64,000 nt of DNA. Origin: an uncultured Lachnospiraceae bacterium. Lineage in GTDB: Bacteria > Bacillota > Clostridia > Lachnospirales > Lachnospiraceae. Every line of letters starts with the position of its first letter. Positions within the stretch are counted from its first letter, which is position 1. Made by a program: the position numbers and the translations under genes. The stretch spans positions 41,986 to 105,985 of the forward strand of contig CAJUJK010000013.1 in the NCBI GenBank assembly GCA_910586705.1, in the 5' to 3' direction. Below the pieces are notes generated by a model that was given only the letters and a program-made list of their open reading frames with translations, ran no database searches and was not told the DNA's origin. Positions 44,221 through 53,337 of this stretch are shown piece after piece.

Positions 44221-46221
44221 ATGACAAGGACAATGAAGGGCAGACTGACGATCAGCGTAATCTGTATTGTGGCGGCAAGCATTCTGCTCACCACACTGGG
44301 AATCGTTTTGATTGCGGGGCAGCGTATGATGGCGGAGCAGAAGGATATTTTACAGCTTTACGCAGATAAGTACGCGGAGGAGATTAATACATGGATTGAG
44401 AATGAAAAAATGCTGGCGAAAGGGACGGCGGACAGCATCGCAGCGGCAGGCAGTCTGGACACGGCGTTTCTGCAGTCGGTGGTGGATGTACACGCGAAGG
44501 GCAGGGACGAGCTGCTGAATCTGTACTGCGGCACGAAGGACAGCGCGTTTATCCAGTCCAACAGAGAGGCGGCGATACCGGAAGGTTACGATCCCGTACA
44601 GCGCGGCTGGTACCAGCAGGCGGACGCGGCGGGAGAAACCATTGTGACGGATCCCTACTGGGATGTAATTACGGGGCAGATGTGTACGACCATTGCATCA
44701 CCTGTATACATAGACGGTACGCTTGCCGCCGTGATCGGATTGGATGTGACGCTCGGCACGGTGACGGATCTGACCGGAAGCATCAATTACGCGGAAGGGG
44801 CATACGGGTTCCTGTCGGACAGCAGCGGGCAGTATGTGGCGCATCGGAATAAAGAGTATGAGCCTTCCGAGGACGCAGCGGTGGCAGTAACGGACAGGAT
44901 GCCGGCACTGAAGAGTCTGGTGGAGGGAAATGAGAAAACCATTATATCAGCAACGGACTACGACGGTACGGTGTGTTATTTTGCGGCATCCGGGATTCCG
45001 GGATGCAGTTGGAAACTCGGGGTCGTGTGTCCTACTTCCCATGTGTGGAGTTTGCTTGTGACAATGATTCTGGTGGCTGTGGTGACGGCGCTTGTGATCA
45101 TTGCTCTTGTAGCGGTATTTATGGCTGGGCTGATCGGAAGGACACTTGCGCCTGTGCAGATGCTGAAGCAGTTCGCCTCCGGCGACTTTTCGGAGAATCC
45201 GGTGACGGAACAGGGCATTCCCGCGCAGTACAAGAATGAGACGCAGCAGATTCAGACGGCGACGGTCGAAGTCAGACAGCAGATACGGAGTATTATCTTA
45301 AGCACAAAGGATGAGGCGACATGTATCAATGACATTGCGGAGGGGACTTCCGCGAAGATGCATGTGCTTGGCGGCGATATTTCCTTTATTGCGGAGACTG
45401 CGGGGCAGGTGATGCAGCAGACAGCCGAGGCGAAGGCGCTGGCGGAGCAGATCAAGTGTACGGGAGAAGAACTTGGCAGGGCAATTGAGAATGTGGCGGA
45501 GAGAGCGGGTGAAGCGGCGGACCAGTCCGGCGAAATCATGGAGCGCGCAGGAAGACAGTATGAAGAGTCAAGAAAATCGGCGGATGAGGCTGTGACGCTC
45601 TGCGGTACGACCATGGAGGAGCTCGGCGACGCCATCAGGGAGAGCCAGAAAGTGAAGGAGATTGACACGCTGACGGAAGAGATTCTCTCTATCAGCTCCC
45701 AGACAAACCTTCTGGCGCTGAACGCGTCCATAGAGGCGTCGAGAGCCGGAGAGGCGGGACGCGGTTTTGCGGTGGTGGCAAACGAGATCAGAGAGCTTGC
45801 CGACCACTCACGGAATGCGGTGGACAAAATCCGCAAGGTGACGGAAGACGTGGTGCACAGCGTGGAATTTCTCTCAAAAAGCGCGGAAAAACTGCTGACC
45901 TTTATGAATGAAAAGGTGATGAAGGACTATCGGGGTATGACGGAACTTGCCGGCATGTATGAGAAGGACGCGGCTTTTTACAATGGTATCTCCGGCGAGC
46001 TGGGCGCATCCTCGCAGGAGATGCGCGCGAATATGGCGGGTATCAGCGATTCCCTTGCGGTAATCGACGGGCTGGTAGGTGAGATTGCCGGGTCTATGAA
46101 AAGGATGGAGGAATCCGCCGTGACTTCCAACGAGAGTTCCAAGTCGGTGCTCATCCAGATGAAAGAGCTGTCGGGTTTGAGCGAGGAGCTGAAGGAGACG
46201 GTGGCGTCGTTTAAGGTGTGA
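44221..46221 (+). CDS. Methyl-accepting chemotaxis protein with Cache sensor
   Basis: The 666-residue protein has an N-terminal helix (about 10-35), a double-Cache extracellular domain (about 36-275, with GYDPVQRGWYQQADAAGETI and ASPVYIDGTLAAVIGLDVTL), a second helix (about 278-303), a HAMP-like linker and a signalling domain whose tip reads QTNLLALNASIEASRAGEAG. Such receptors sense small molecules and signal to CheA. No che or flagellar genes lie in this window. The ATG at 44221 is preferred; a GTG at 44209 overlaps the ribosome binding site. Confidence 0.93.
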   Translation: MTRTMKGRLTISVICIVAASILLTTLGIVLIAGQRMMAEQKDILQLYADKYAEEINTWIENEKMLAKGTADSIAAAGSLDTAFLQSVVDVHAKGRDELLNLYCGTKDSAFIQSNREAAIPEGYDPVQRGWYQQADAAGETIVTDPYWDVITGQMCTTIASPVYIDGTLAAVIGLDVTLGTVTDLTGSINYAEGAYGFLSDSSGQYVAHRNKEYEPSEDAAVAVTDRMPALKSLVEGNEKTIISATDYDGTVCYFAASGIPGCSWKLGVVCPTSHVWSLLVTMILVAVVTALVIIALVAVFMAGLIGRTLAPVQMLKQFASGDFSENPVTEQGIPAQYKNETQQIQTATVEVRQQIRSIILSTKDEATCINDIAEGTSAKMHVLGGDISFIAETAGQVMQQTAEAKALAEQIKCTGEELGRAIENVAERAGEAADQSGEIMERAGRQYEESRKSADEAVTLCGTTMEELGDAIRESQKVKEIDTLTEEILSISSQTNLLALNASIEASRAGEAGRGFAVVANEIRELADHSRNAVDKIRKVTEDVVHSVEFLSKSAEKLLTFMNEKVMKDYRGMTELAGMYEKDAAFYNGISGELGASSQEMRANMAGISDSLAVIDGLVGEIAGSMKRMEESAVTSNESSKSVLIQMKELSGLSEELKETVASFKV

Positions 46222-46280
46222 CGGGGATTCCCGGAATTTGAAAAAATTTAAAAATTGAGAATAGAGGAGTGCAAACAAGG

Positions 46281-46321
46281 GTCTGCAAAGTGTGAACGTT
46301 CACATTTTGCAGACCTATTTT
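46281..46321 (+). terminator. Terminator of the chemoreceptor gene
   Basis: GTCTGCAAA (46281-46289) with TTTGCAGAC and TGTGAA/TTCACA inside form a stem of about 16 base pairs up to 46314, followed by CTATTTTTG. Confidence 0.9.
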
Positions 46322-46343
46322 TGCGCCCAAGGTAAAGAAAACC

Positions 46344-46386
46344 TTAAGAAATTTTAGAGATACTTTAGAGGAACGTCTGCTAAAAT
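46344..46386 (+). promoter_or_regulatory. Response-regulator-like box and -10 of the first lipoprotein gene
   Basis: TTAAGAAATT, TTAGAGATAC (46354-46363) and TTTAGAG (46364-46370) are tandem repeats with a 10-11 base period. TAAAAT (46381-46386) follows after 10 bases. The layout matches the box at the response regulator promoter (38385-38417). Confidence 0.65.
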
Positions 46387-46450
46387 TGGGAAATAAAAAA
46401 TGAGGGTTACATAAGAAAAGGAAACGGTGACCCGGAAAGGATGCAGCAGG

Positions 46451-47140
46451 ATGAGGACAAAGGAGAAAAACTATATCATAATGGTAGAGTTTTCGCGACG
46501 AACAAAGGAAAGACGGATGGCGGCAGCGATCGGTCTGGCGGTGATTCTGGGGATGACAGGGTGTGCAGGAAAGGAGGGCGCGCAGGGGAAACCGCAGGAA
46601 AATATCTCGTCGGGGGTAGAGAATGACTCGGCGAAACAGGAGAGCACGGACGGCGGGACAGAGGATGAGCGGGAAGGGGAAAACGGCTCGGATGTACCAG
46701 AAACACAGGAAAGCGAGTGGGCAAGAGAGGAACCAGTTCCGGCACAGGGAAAGGAGAAGGAGGAGCCGCCAGAAAGCGGCGGCGAGACAGCAAGAGAGCC
46801 GGAAGAAGGGCAGGCAGTCATGGTACCGCAGGGGACAGAGCATCTTGGCGGGAAGGTGCAGGAGCCACTAGAAAGCGGCATGACGCTGGCGCAGACAACA
46901 CTGGTAGATGAGGACGGCATGGTTACCCTGCTGGAGGTGGAGGATGCAAAGAAAATCCCGGTCAGATTCACGGAGGATACGGAGGTGGAGCATTGGACGA
47001 TTCGGGGAGGCGGCGCCGGGATTGATATGCATGATGCAGCAGTTTCTGATCTGGAAGAAGGGATGGGCGTGGAGCTGGAAGGGTATTTTGACGGCGAGAC
47101 CTTTGTGGCGGCGCGGGTGATAATAGAAGTATATGTTTAG
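46451..47140 (+). CDS. Small acidic lipoprotein with DUF5666-like C-terminus
   Basis: The 229-residue protein has a signal peptide with lipobox GMTGC (lipidated Cys38), then about 90 residues of Glu/Ser/Gly-rich linker. The C-terminal 90 residues resemble DUF5666-type beta domains (VRFTEDTEVEHW, DLEEGMGVELEGYFDGETFV, AARVIIEVYV). Function unknown; probably on the outer face of the membrane. Start choice is uncertain: GTG 46427, ATG 46451 or ATG 46481. It is related in plan to the next gene. Confidence 0.7.
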   Translation: MRTKEKNYIIMVEFSRRTKERRMAAAIGLAVILGMTGCAGKEGAQGKPQENISSGVENDSAKQESTDGGTEDEREGENGSDVPETQESEWAREEPVPAQGKEKEEPPESGGETAREPEEGQAVMVPQGTEHLGGKVQEPLESGMTLAQTTLVDEDGMVTLLEVEDAKKIPVRFTEDTEVEHWTIRGGGAGIDMHDAAVSDLEEGMGVELEGYFDGETFVAARVIIEVYV

Positions 47141-47196
47141 ATGCAGGGAAGCGTAAAAAAATTAGTTAATATTTTATGAAGGCAGCTTCAGAAAGA

Positions 47197-47240
47197 TTTA
47201 AAGATTCTTAGAGATTCTTTAGAGAAAACTTTAGTATGAT
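47197..47240 (+). promoter_or_regulatory. Response-regulator-like box and -10 of the second lipoprotein gene
   Basis: TTTAAAGATTC (47197-47207), TTAGAGATTC (47208-47217) and TTTAGAG (47218-47224) are tandem repeats, followed after 10 bases by TATGAT (47235-47240). Register and spacing are the same as at 46354-46386 and on the minus strand at 38385-38417. Confidence 0.68.
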
Positions 47241-47257
47241 AAGGAGAGTGAATATTT

Positions 47258-47977
47258 ATGGCATATGATCAGAAGAGGACAGGATTACAAAATAACGGCG
47301 GATGGAAAAAACAGATCGGAAGAAGAAACGAGATAAAAGCAGTTTGGACGATCCTATGTGTCTTGTTGTTGGTCACGGCAGTGGGATGCGGGAAAACAGA
47401 GGAACCGGTTTTGGTGGAACCTATTTTCGGGGATATGGAAGAGATGCCAAACGATACGGCAGAAGACGGGGATCATACGGAGTCTGATATGCATGAGGAA
47501 GATGAGGATGATTCGATAGGCGCCGGGGATGAAGCAGCGCAGGATGGTTTACCGGATCACACGGGCGAAGAGGAAAAGAACAACACGCAAAACGATATGG
47601 CGGACGAGGAAAGCGGTACAGATGCGCAGGCACAGTCGATGGGAAGCGTAGAACTGGATGGAAATGTGCTCAGCCTTAACGGAGACAGTTTCGTGGTCAG
47701 CAGGAATGAAACCTATACGGATGGAGAGGCGAGTGTTATGGTGGGCGCCGCACCGGGATATGAGGCAGAAGAGGACAGGATCACGGTGCATGTGAGTGAG
47801 GGCTGTGTCTGGGAGTTTCTGACGGTCAAGAACGGCGGCATCAATCCGGAGGACGTCTCTGCCAGAGAAGGTTCTTTTGGGGATTTGAAGGAAGGTATTT
47901 TTGTACATATGAACGGAAGCTGGCAGGACGACGGGAGTTTTCTCGCAGACAACATTGAGATGAGCATATTTGTGTAA
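47258..47977 (+). CDS. Small acidic lipoprotein, paralogue of the preceding gene
   Basis: The 239-residue protein has a long basic N-terminus, a hydrophobic segment and a lipobox TAVGC (lipidated Cys44), then an Asp/Glu-rich linker (about 50-125). The C-terminal 110 residues are a beta-rich domain ending FGDLKEGIFVHMNGSWQDDG and DNIEMSIFV, parallel in layout to the preceding lipoprotein. AAGGAGAG precedes the ATG. Function unknown. Its promoter carries the shared direct-repeat box. Confidence 0.75.
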   Translation: MAYDQKRTGLQNNGGWKKQIGRRNEIKAVWTILCVLLLVTAVGCGKTEEPVLVEPIFGDMEEMPNDTAEDGDHTESDMHEEDEDDSIGAGDEAAQDGLPDHTGEEEKNNTQNDMADEESGTDAQAQSMGSVELDGNVLSLNGDSFVVSRNETYTDGEASVMVGAAPGYEAEEDRITVHVSEGCVWEFLTVKNGGINPEDVSAREGSFGDLKEGIFVHMNGSWQDDGSFLADNIEMSIFV

Positions 47978-48080
47978 TTGATGTGAAATGTGGAGCGGAA
48001 AGGCAGTCCCGCGTATCTGAAATAGTAGTTTACATAACACAAATAGAAGTGGTTAAAATAGAGAAAGGAAGCATAGAAGC

Positions 48081-50543
48081 ATGATGCATTTAGGGATAGA
48101 CAGCGATAAGAACTTAAAAGGAAAAAATAAATATGGAAATGGAAAAAGAAAAAGACTGTTTGCGGTCTGCCTCGCGCTCGTAATGACAGCGGGGACGTTT
48201 GCGGGCTGTGGCGGCAGACCGGCGGCAGATGCGGACGAGACGGGGGTGCCGTCTGGGGACGAAACGGGAGCAAAGACGGATGGACAGAAGGGGGAGCAGG
48301 GGAACAGCGAAGGGAATTTGGACAATGAGTCGACGGCTATGGGCCGGTATGTGGAGACGGTGGTGGATATCTCGGAAAGTACCTCCCGCTCTTACAGCAT
48401 TACGGCGCTTGCGGACGAACGTCTGGTTATTCTGGACGAGACGGCGGGACAGCTTATTTCCTCTGACGGCGGCGCAAGCTGGGAGGCGGTTCCGATTCCC
48501 GGCATTGACAATATGAAGACATTCGTGGAGAACAACTATATTTTCAGTATGGCGGCTGCGCCGGACGGGACAGTGGCGGTGCTCTCCTCGGACAACGCAG
48601 CGTACGATAAGACGGAAAAATTCAATCCATGGCTCCATGTGGCTGCGCCGGACGGCACGGTTACGAAGGTGGACTCGCTGCCTGTACAGGAGAATGAAAG
48701 CTATGTTTACGGCATTTTTTATTCCCCGGAGGGGGAGCTGTTTGCCACAACGGTAGGGGGCGGTATGATTTACCGGGTGGATGTGGAGAGCGGGACGCTG
48801 AAGAAGGAGGTGACCATGGAGTGGCGCCCGGATCTGGTGAAATGTCAGGGGGACAACATGTTTTTCCTCACTTCCAGAGACGGCATTTCCATCTACGACA
48901 GAAAGGAAGAAAAGTGGGTGGAGGACAGCGTCCTTAATGATTTTATGGAGGAAAATTATAAGGATGCGTATTATGCCAACGACAGCTACTCGGTGTATAT
49001 AACGCCGGGCGAGGACGATGTGCTCTATCTGGCGGGCAAGGGTGGAATGTACCGTCATGTGATCGGCGGCAGCGTGATGGAGCAGATCATAGACGGCGCG
49101 CTCACCAGTTTCAGTAATCCTTCCATGAACATGATCGGCGTCACCGCATACGGGGAAAATGAGTTTGCGGCGCTGTTTTCCGGCGGAACGGTGGTGCTTT
49201 ACAAGTATGACGCCAGTGTGCCGACAGTGCCGGAGAATATGATCTCGGTGTACTCTCTGGAAGAGCAGGACGCCGTGCGGCAGGCGATCGCCCAGTTCCA
49301 GACGGAAAACCCGGATACTTTTGTGAGATATGAAGTGGGCGTGAGCGGCACGGACGCCAAGGCGGCGGAGGACGCGATCAAGAAGTTAAATACGGAGCTG
49401 ATGGCAGGCAAGGGGCCGGACGTGATCATTATGGACGGACTTCCCGTGAAATCCTATGAGGAGAAGGGGATTTTAAAAGATTTAAAGCCCCACATCGACA
49501 GTCTGTCCGGGGACGCGGTTCTTCTTCCCAATATTGTGGAGGCGTTCAACCACGAGGGAAGCGTGTACATGGTGCCGGTTTCTTTCCAGATTCCTATGGT
49601 GATCGGCAGGCAGGATGATCTTGCGGGTATTACGGATCTTGCGTCTCTGGCGGATACTGTGGAGAAGATCAAGGCAAAGAAGCCGGAGGCGGAAATCTGC
49701 CGGTTCTTCTCCGAGGAGGCGACAGTGCGCTGGCTGCTTCCCGTGGCGGCTACGACTTTTATGGAAGAAGCGGGCGGCATCGACGGGGAGGCGCTTTCTA
49801 AATATTTGTCTACGATGAATCAGATTTCCAAGACTGCTCTGGAGGGAATCCCGGATGAGGTCAGGGAGTCTTACGGATGGCAGAAGGATTATTATAAGGA
49901 AGAGAAGTACGCGTATGAGCATTTCAACAGCGTGGGACTTGATTATGACGATTTTATGATGCAGGGCATGGAACTCAACTTTGGTATACTTAAAAATGTC
50001 TACAGTTATCAGAGTGGATTGTCCTTAAAATACTGCGAGGGATTTGAGGATGTGGACATGAAGTTTTTTGATGGCATGAGTGAAGGCGCCTTTGAGCCGT
50101 CGGTTCTGGTAGGGCTTTCCGCATCTTCCGCCCATCAGGAGGACGCGGAGCGGTTCTTTGACATCATTATGGGCACGCAGGTGCAGAGCCTTCTCTATGA
50201 CGGCCTCATGGTGAACCAGACCGCGCTGAAGGAGCAGCTGAGCAACCAGTGGAAGATTTTTAAGAACGGCGGCACGGACAAAGAGTACGGCGAGCCGAGC
50301 AGCTCGGTGGGCGGCAGTTACGCCGATGGCAGGGAGTTCCATATGGATATCTATATGCCGACACAGGAGGAGTTTCAGAAGCTTTATGCGCTGTGCAGTC
50401 AGGTGAAGACGCCCTATGTGGCGGATACCGTGGTGGAAAACGCTGTGATCGAGATCGGCGCGCAGTATCTGAAAGGGCAGACGTCATTGGATGAGGCGGT
50501 GCAGAAGATTAAGGCGAGGGTGGAATTATATATGGCAGAATAA
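48081..50543 (+). CDS. Solute-binding lipoprotein with N-terminal propeller-like region (copy 1)
   Basis: The 820-residue protein has a signal peptide and lipobox FAGC (Cys43). Residues about 75-375 look like a beta-propeller, with the Asp-box ISSDGGASW and repeated turns such as SMAAAPDGTVAVLSSD and YSPEGELFATTVGGG. From about residue 385 it is an extracellular solute-binding domain of the carbohydrate type (IAQFQTENPDTFVRYEV, LNTELMAGKGPDVIIMDGLP, and a C-terminal half with VLVGLSASSAHQEDAERFF). It is the most divergent of three tandem copies and lacks the acidic insert of the other two. A loose TTTACA/TAAAAT pair lies at 48029-48059. Confidence 0.85.
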   Translation: MMHLGIDSDKNLKGKNKYGNGKRKRLFAVCLALVMTAGTFAGCGGRPAADADETGVPSGDETGAKTDGQKGEQGNSEGNLDNESTAMGRYVETVVDISESTSRSYSITALADERLVILDETAGQLISSDGGASWEAVPIPGIDNMKTFVENNYIFSMAAAPDGTVAVLSSDNAAYDKTEKFNPWLHVAAPDGTVTKVDSLPVQENESYVYGIFYSPEGELFATTVGGGMIYRVDVESGTLKKEVTMEWRPDLVKCQGDNMFFLTSRDGISIYDRKEEKWVEDSVLNDFMEENYKDAYYANDSYSVYITPGEDDVLYLAGKGGMYRHVIGGSVMEQIIDGALTSFSNPSMNMIGVTAYGENEFAALFSGGTVVLYKYDASVPTVPENMISVYSLEEQDAVRQAIAQFQTENPDTFVRYEVGVSGTDAKAAEDAIKKLNTELMAGKGPDVIIMDGLPVKSYEEKGILKDLKPHIDSLSGDAVLLPNIVEAFNHEGSVYMVPVSFQIPMVIGRQDDLAGITDLASLADTVEKIKAKKPEAEICRFFSEEATVRWLLPVAATTFMEEAGGIDGEALSKYLSTMNQISKTALEGIPDEVRESYGWQKDYYKEEKYAYEHFNSVGLDYDDFMMQGMELNFGILKNVYSYQSGLSLKYCEGFEDVDMKFFDGMSEGAFEPSVLVGLSASSAHQEDAERFFDIIMGTQVQSLLYDGLMVNQTALKEQLSNQWKIFKNGGTDKEYGEPSSSVGGSYADGREFHMDIYMPTQEEFQKLYALCSQVKTPYVADTVVENAVIEIGAQYLKGQTSLDEAVQKIKARVELYMAE

Positions 50544-50640
50544 CAATGCGAGAATGCCAAAAAGCGGCATTCTCCGTATGGAAATGCGGGAAGAGGTTCT
50601 ATGTTTCGCACGTGGGATGTTAGAAGAGGGGCATTCTTCA
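50544..50640 (+). repeat. Multi-hairpin element, degenerate copy after solute-binding gene 1
   Basis: GAGAATGCC (50550-50558) pairs with GGCATTCTC (50566-50574). A degraded second part follows (50584-50640) that resembles the P1/P2 arms of the element at 53197 and ends GGGGCATTCTTC. It begins right after the stop codon. Confidence 0.65.
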
Positions 50641-50682
50641 CAAAGATTTAATATGATATAGAGAGTATGGAGGACAATGTGG

Positions 50683-53196
50683 ATGCGGAAGAACGGGATG
50701 AAACGACAGAATGGCAGGAGACGGGCGGCGGCTTTGTGGCTGGCGGGGGTGATGGCTTTTTCCCTCGCAGGGTGCGGCGGCAAAGGCGGGGACGACGGAA
50801 TAGGCGGCACGGCGACAAAGACGGATGAACTGTCCGGCGACGCCGTCGCCATGGGCCGGTATGTGGAGACCATGCTGGATGTGGATACCGGGGAACTTAT
50901 GGATCTGAAAGAGCTTTCAGACGGGAAGCTTGTCCTTCTGGAAAACGGCGCGGAGGGGCGATGGGTTTCCGAAGACAAAGGTGTGACGTGGAAGCCGGAT
51001 GCCCTGCCGGGCTGGAATGATCTGGCGATGAATTATTATGTATATGACATGAAGGCGGCTCCCGACGGAAGTGTGGCTATGCTCTGCAGGAGCTTTGCCG
51101 GGTTGACCGAGGCGGTAGAAGAGGACGCCGGGGAACCCGGGGACGGAGAAGAAGCGGAAGAAGATGACAAAGCAGGAAAAAGTGAAGAAGCGGCGGACGG
51201 CGAGGAATCCGGGGACAGCGAAGGGACGACAGACGAAAAGGAAGCCGAAACAGATGAAGAAGCGGAAACGGACGAGGGAAGCATAAATAAGATTTGTCTG
51301 ATTTCCGCGCAGGGCGAGACGAAGTGGTTTGATGTGCCCGCAGATGAGTTTGATATTGCCGCAAGTCTCGGTTTTTCGGAGGATGGCAGCAGGCTTTTTG
51401 TGGCGTCAATGGAGCCGAACATTTATGAGATCGATCAGGAAACGGGGACGGCAAAGCTGTTTCTGGCGGTGGATATTATACCAGACATGTTCTGTGTCTG
51501 GGACAACTATATGGCGGTCAAGAGCGAGAGTGGCGGCGTTGTCCTGTACGCACTTGACACGGCGGAGCAGATCGAGGATGATGTGATCACGGATTTTGTG
51601 AATAAAAACTGTGTGATCAACAAGAATGTCGCAGAATCCACCTACAGTATTTTTCCGGCGGAGGAAGAGGGCGTTTATCTGGTCTGCAGCAAGGGCGTGT
51701 ACCGTCATGTGATCGGCGGCACGGTCATGGAGCAGGTGATCAACGGCGGACTGTGCAGTCTGAGCGACCCCATGAAGCATGTGGTGAAGATGATACGGAT
51801 GGCGGAGGAAGGGTTTATGGCGGCATTTTCCGAGGGCAAGGTGTCATCCTTCGCCTACGATCCCGAAATCAGTACCGTGCCGTCGCAGACGCTCACAGCG
51901 TATAGTCTGACAGAGAACGATATTTTACGGCAGGCGATCATCCGTTATCAGGGGGCGAATCCCGACGTCTATGTGGAATACAAGGTGGGCATGGACGAGG
52001 AGGGCAGCGTCACCAGAGAAGATGCGGTGAAAAAACTGAACACGGAAATCATGGCGGGTAAGGGTCCCGATTTTCTTATTCTGGACGGGCTTCCCGTAAA
52101 CTCCTATGTGGAAAAAGGGGTGCTGGCGGACTTGACGCCGTATCTGGCAGAACTGGAGAAGGAGGAAAAGATTCTTCCGAATATCAAGGAAAGTTTTACG
52201 ACGGACGGAAAAATCTGTATGCTTCCAGCGGCGTTGACCGTGTCCATGTATATGACGGACAAAGAAAATATGACGGAAGTGTCGGATCTTTCCGCTCTGG
52301 CGGATATGATAGAGAAACTCAGAAGCGAAAATCCCGGCAAAGGAATCATGGAGACTTACAGCGAGGACATGATACTGAACGCGCTGATGCCGGTGTCCGC
52401 GCCGCTCTGGTTTACCGAGGCGGGGCAGCTCGATGCGGCGGAGCTGTCCGACTATCTGGAACAGACGAAGCGTATTTATGATGCCTGCATGGAGGGGCTG
52501 CCCGAGGAACTGCTGCAAGTCTATCAGGGGAGAGCCGAGAACACAGTTGGCAGCAGCGATGAGTTCAGCGCCTACAATGACCTGCAGGGCGGCGGTGTGC
52601 AGATCGTTGCCGGCAATGAGAAGGTGGCTCTGGGAGAATTAAAAAACGCATACAATTACGCCTTTTTACAGTCTGTGAAGCGGTCGGACAACGGGGAGAA
52701 TGGCACAAATTGTCAGATGGCGCTGACGCCGGGAAACGCGAAGGATTCCTTCCGCCCTTATGCGCTGATGGGCGTGAACGCAGCATCCGCCCGGACGGAG
52801 CTTGCCGGCGGGCTTTTGCGGGAAGCGCTTTCCGAGGATATGCAGCGTATGATTTATCCAGTCGGTTTTCCCGTCAATGAGGCGGGTTTACAGACATATC
52901 TTGAGACGCTGGGCGGTCAGCTCCCCGAATGGGGCAAGCCGGGAGAGCCTTTCAGCGGATACGGCTTTGGGGACGAGAATGGTCTGGTGGTTCAAATGAG
53001 CGTCTATGTGCCAACGGAGCAGGAGACGAAGGAACTGTACGACCTGCTATCTTCTGTCCGCACCCCCTATCTGTATGACGCGGTTGTGGAAGATGCGGTG
53101 CGGGAAGCCGGGAAGTATTACATGGAAGAGCAATGCAGTCTGGAGGAGGCTGTGGAGGCTGTGCAGAAGAAACTGGGGATTTATATGTCCGAATAA
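50683..53196 (+). CDS. Solute-binding lipoprotein with N-terminal propeller-like region (copy 2)
   Basis: The 837-residue protein has a basic N-terminus and lipobox SLAGC (Cys31). The propeller-like region (about 55-395) contains the Asp-box VSEDKGVTW, interrupted by an acidic Glu/Asp/Gly insert (about residues 145-205). The solute-binding domain starts near residue 400 (AIIRYQGANPDVYVEYKVGMDEEG, split by motif, and KKLNTEIMAGKGPDFLILDG). It is close to copy 3 over its whole length, including nearly identical DNA stretches, so duplication was recent. I chose the ATG at 50683, nine bases after GGAGG; the ATG at 50677 is only three bases away from it. Confidence 0.85.
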   Translation: MRKNGMKRQNGRRRAAALWLAGVMAFSLAGCGGKGGDDGIGGTATKTDELSGDAVAMGRYVETMLDVDTGELMDLKELSDGKLVLLENGAEGRWVSEDKGVTWKPDALPGWNDLAMNYYVYDMKAAPDGSVAMLCRSFAGLTEAVEEDAGEPGDGEEAEEDDKAGKSEEAADGEESGDSEGTTDEKEAETDEEAETDEGSINKICLISAQGETKWFDVPADEFDIAASLGFSEDGSRLFVASMEPNIYEIDQETGTAKLFLAVDIIPDMFCVWDNYMAVKSESGGVVLYALDTAEQIEDDVITDFVNKNCVINKNVAESTYSIFPAEEEGVYLVCSKGVYRHVIGGTVMEQVINGGLCSLSDPMKHVVKMIRMAEEGFMAAFSEGKVSSFAYDPEISTVPSQTLTAYSLTENDILRQAIIRYQGANPDVYVEYKVGMDEEGSVTREDAVKKLNTEIMAGKGPDFLILDGLPVNSYVEKGVLADLTPYLAELEKEEKILPNIKESFTTDGKICMLPAALTVSMYMTDKENMTEVSDLSALADMIEKLRSENPGKGIMETYSEDMILNALMPVSAPLWFTEAGQLDAAELSDYLEQTKRIYDACMEGLPEELLQVYQGRAENTVGSSDEFSAYNDLQGGGVQIVAGNEKVALGELKNAYNYAFLQSVKRSDNGENGTNCQMALTPGNAKDSFRPYALMGVNAASARTELAGGLLREALSEDMQRMIYPVGFPVNEAGLQTYLETLGGQLPEWGKPGEPFSGYGFGDENGLVVQMSVYVPTEQETKELYDLLSSVRTPYLYDAVVEDAVREAGKYYMEEQCSLEEAVEAVQKKLGIYMSE

Positions 53197-53296
53197 CAAT
53201 GGGAGAAGAAGTTCTAAAGACGTCCCGCCATTGGACGGGACGCCAAGAACTTCTATGTCTCACATGGGAGAATGCCCAAAAGGCGGCATTCTCCGT
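53197..53296 (+). repeat. Multi-hairpin element B after solute-binding gene 2
   Basis: P1: ATGGGAGA (53199-53206) with TCTCACAT (53258-53265), one mismatch. P2: AGAAGTTCT (53207-53215) with AGAACTTCT (53246-53254). P3: GTCCCG (53222-53227) with CGGGAC (53236-53241). P5: GGAGAATGCC (53267-53276) with GGCATTCTCC (53285-53294). The P4 hairpin found in copies C and D is missing. Confidence 0.8.
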
Positions 53297-53337
53297 ATGG
53301 ATCTGGTATGATATGGAGTGTGTGGAGGGCGATTTGG

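Noticed and set aside
53267..53312. Promoters of solute-binding genes 2 and 3 using the P5 hairpin as -35
   Set aside because: TATGAT lies upstream of both genes at a similar place, but 17 bases before it there is no acceptable -35 hexamer, so the hairpin arm is not a convincing promoter part.
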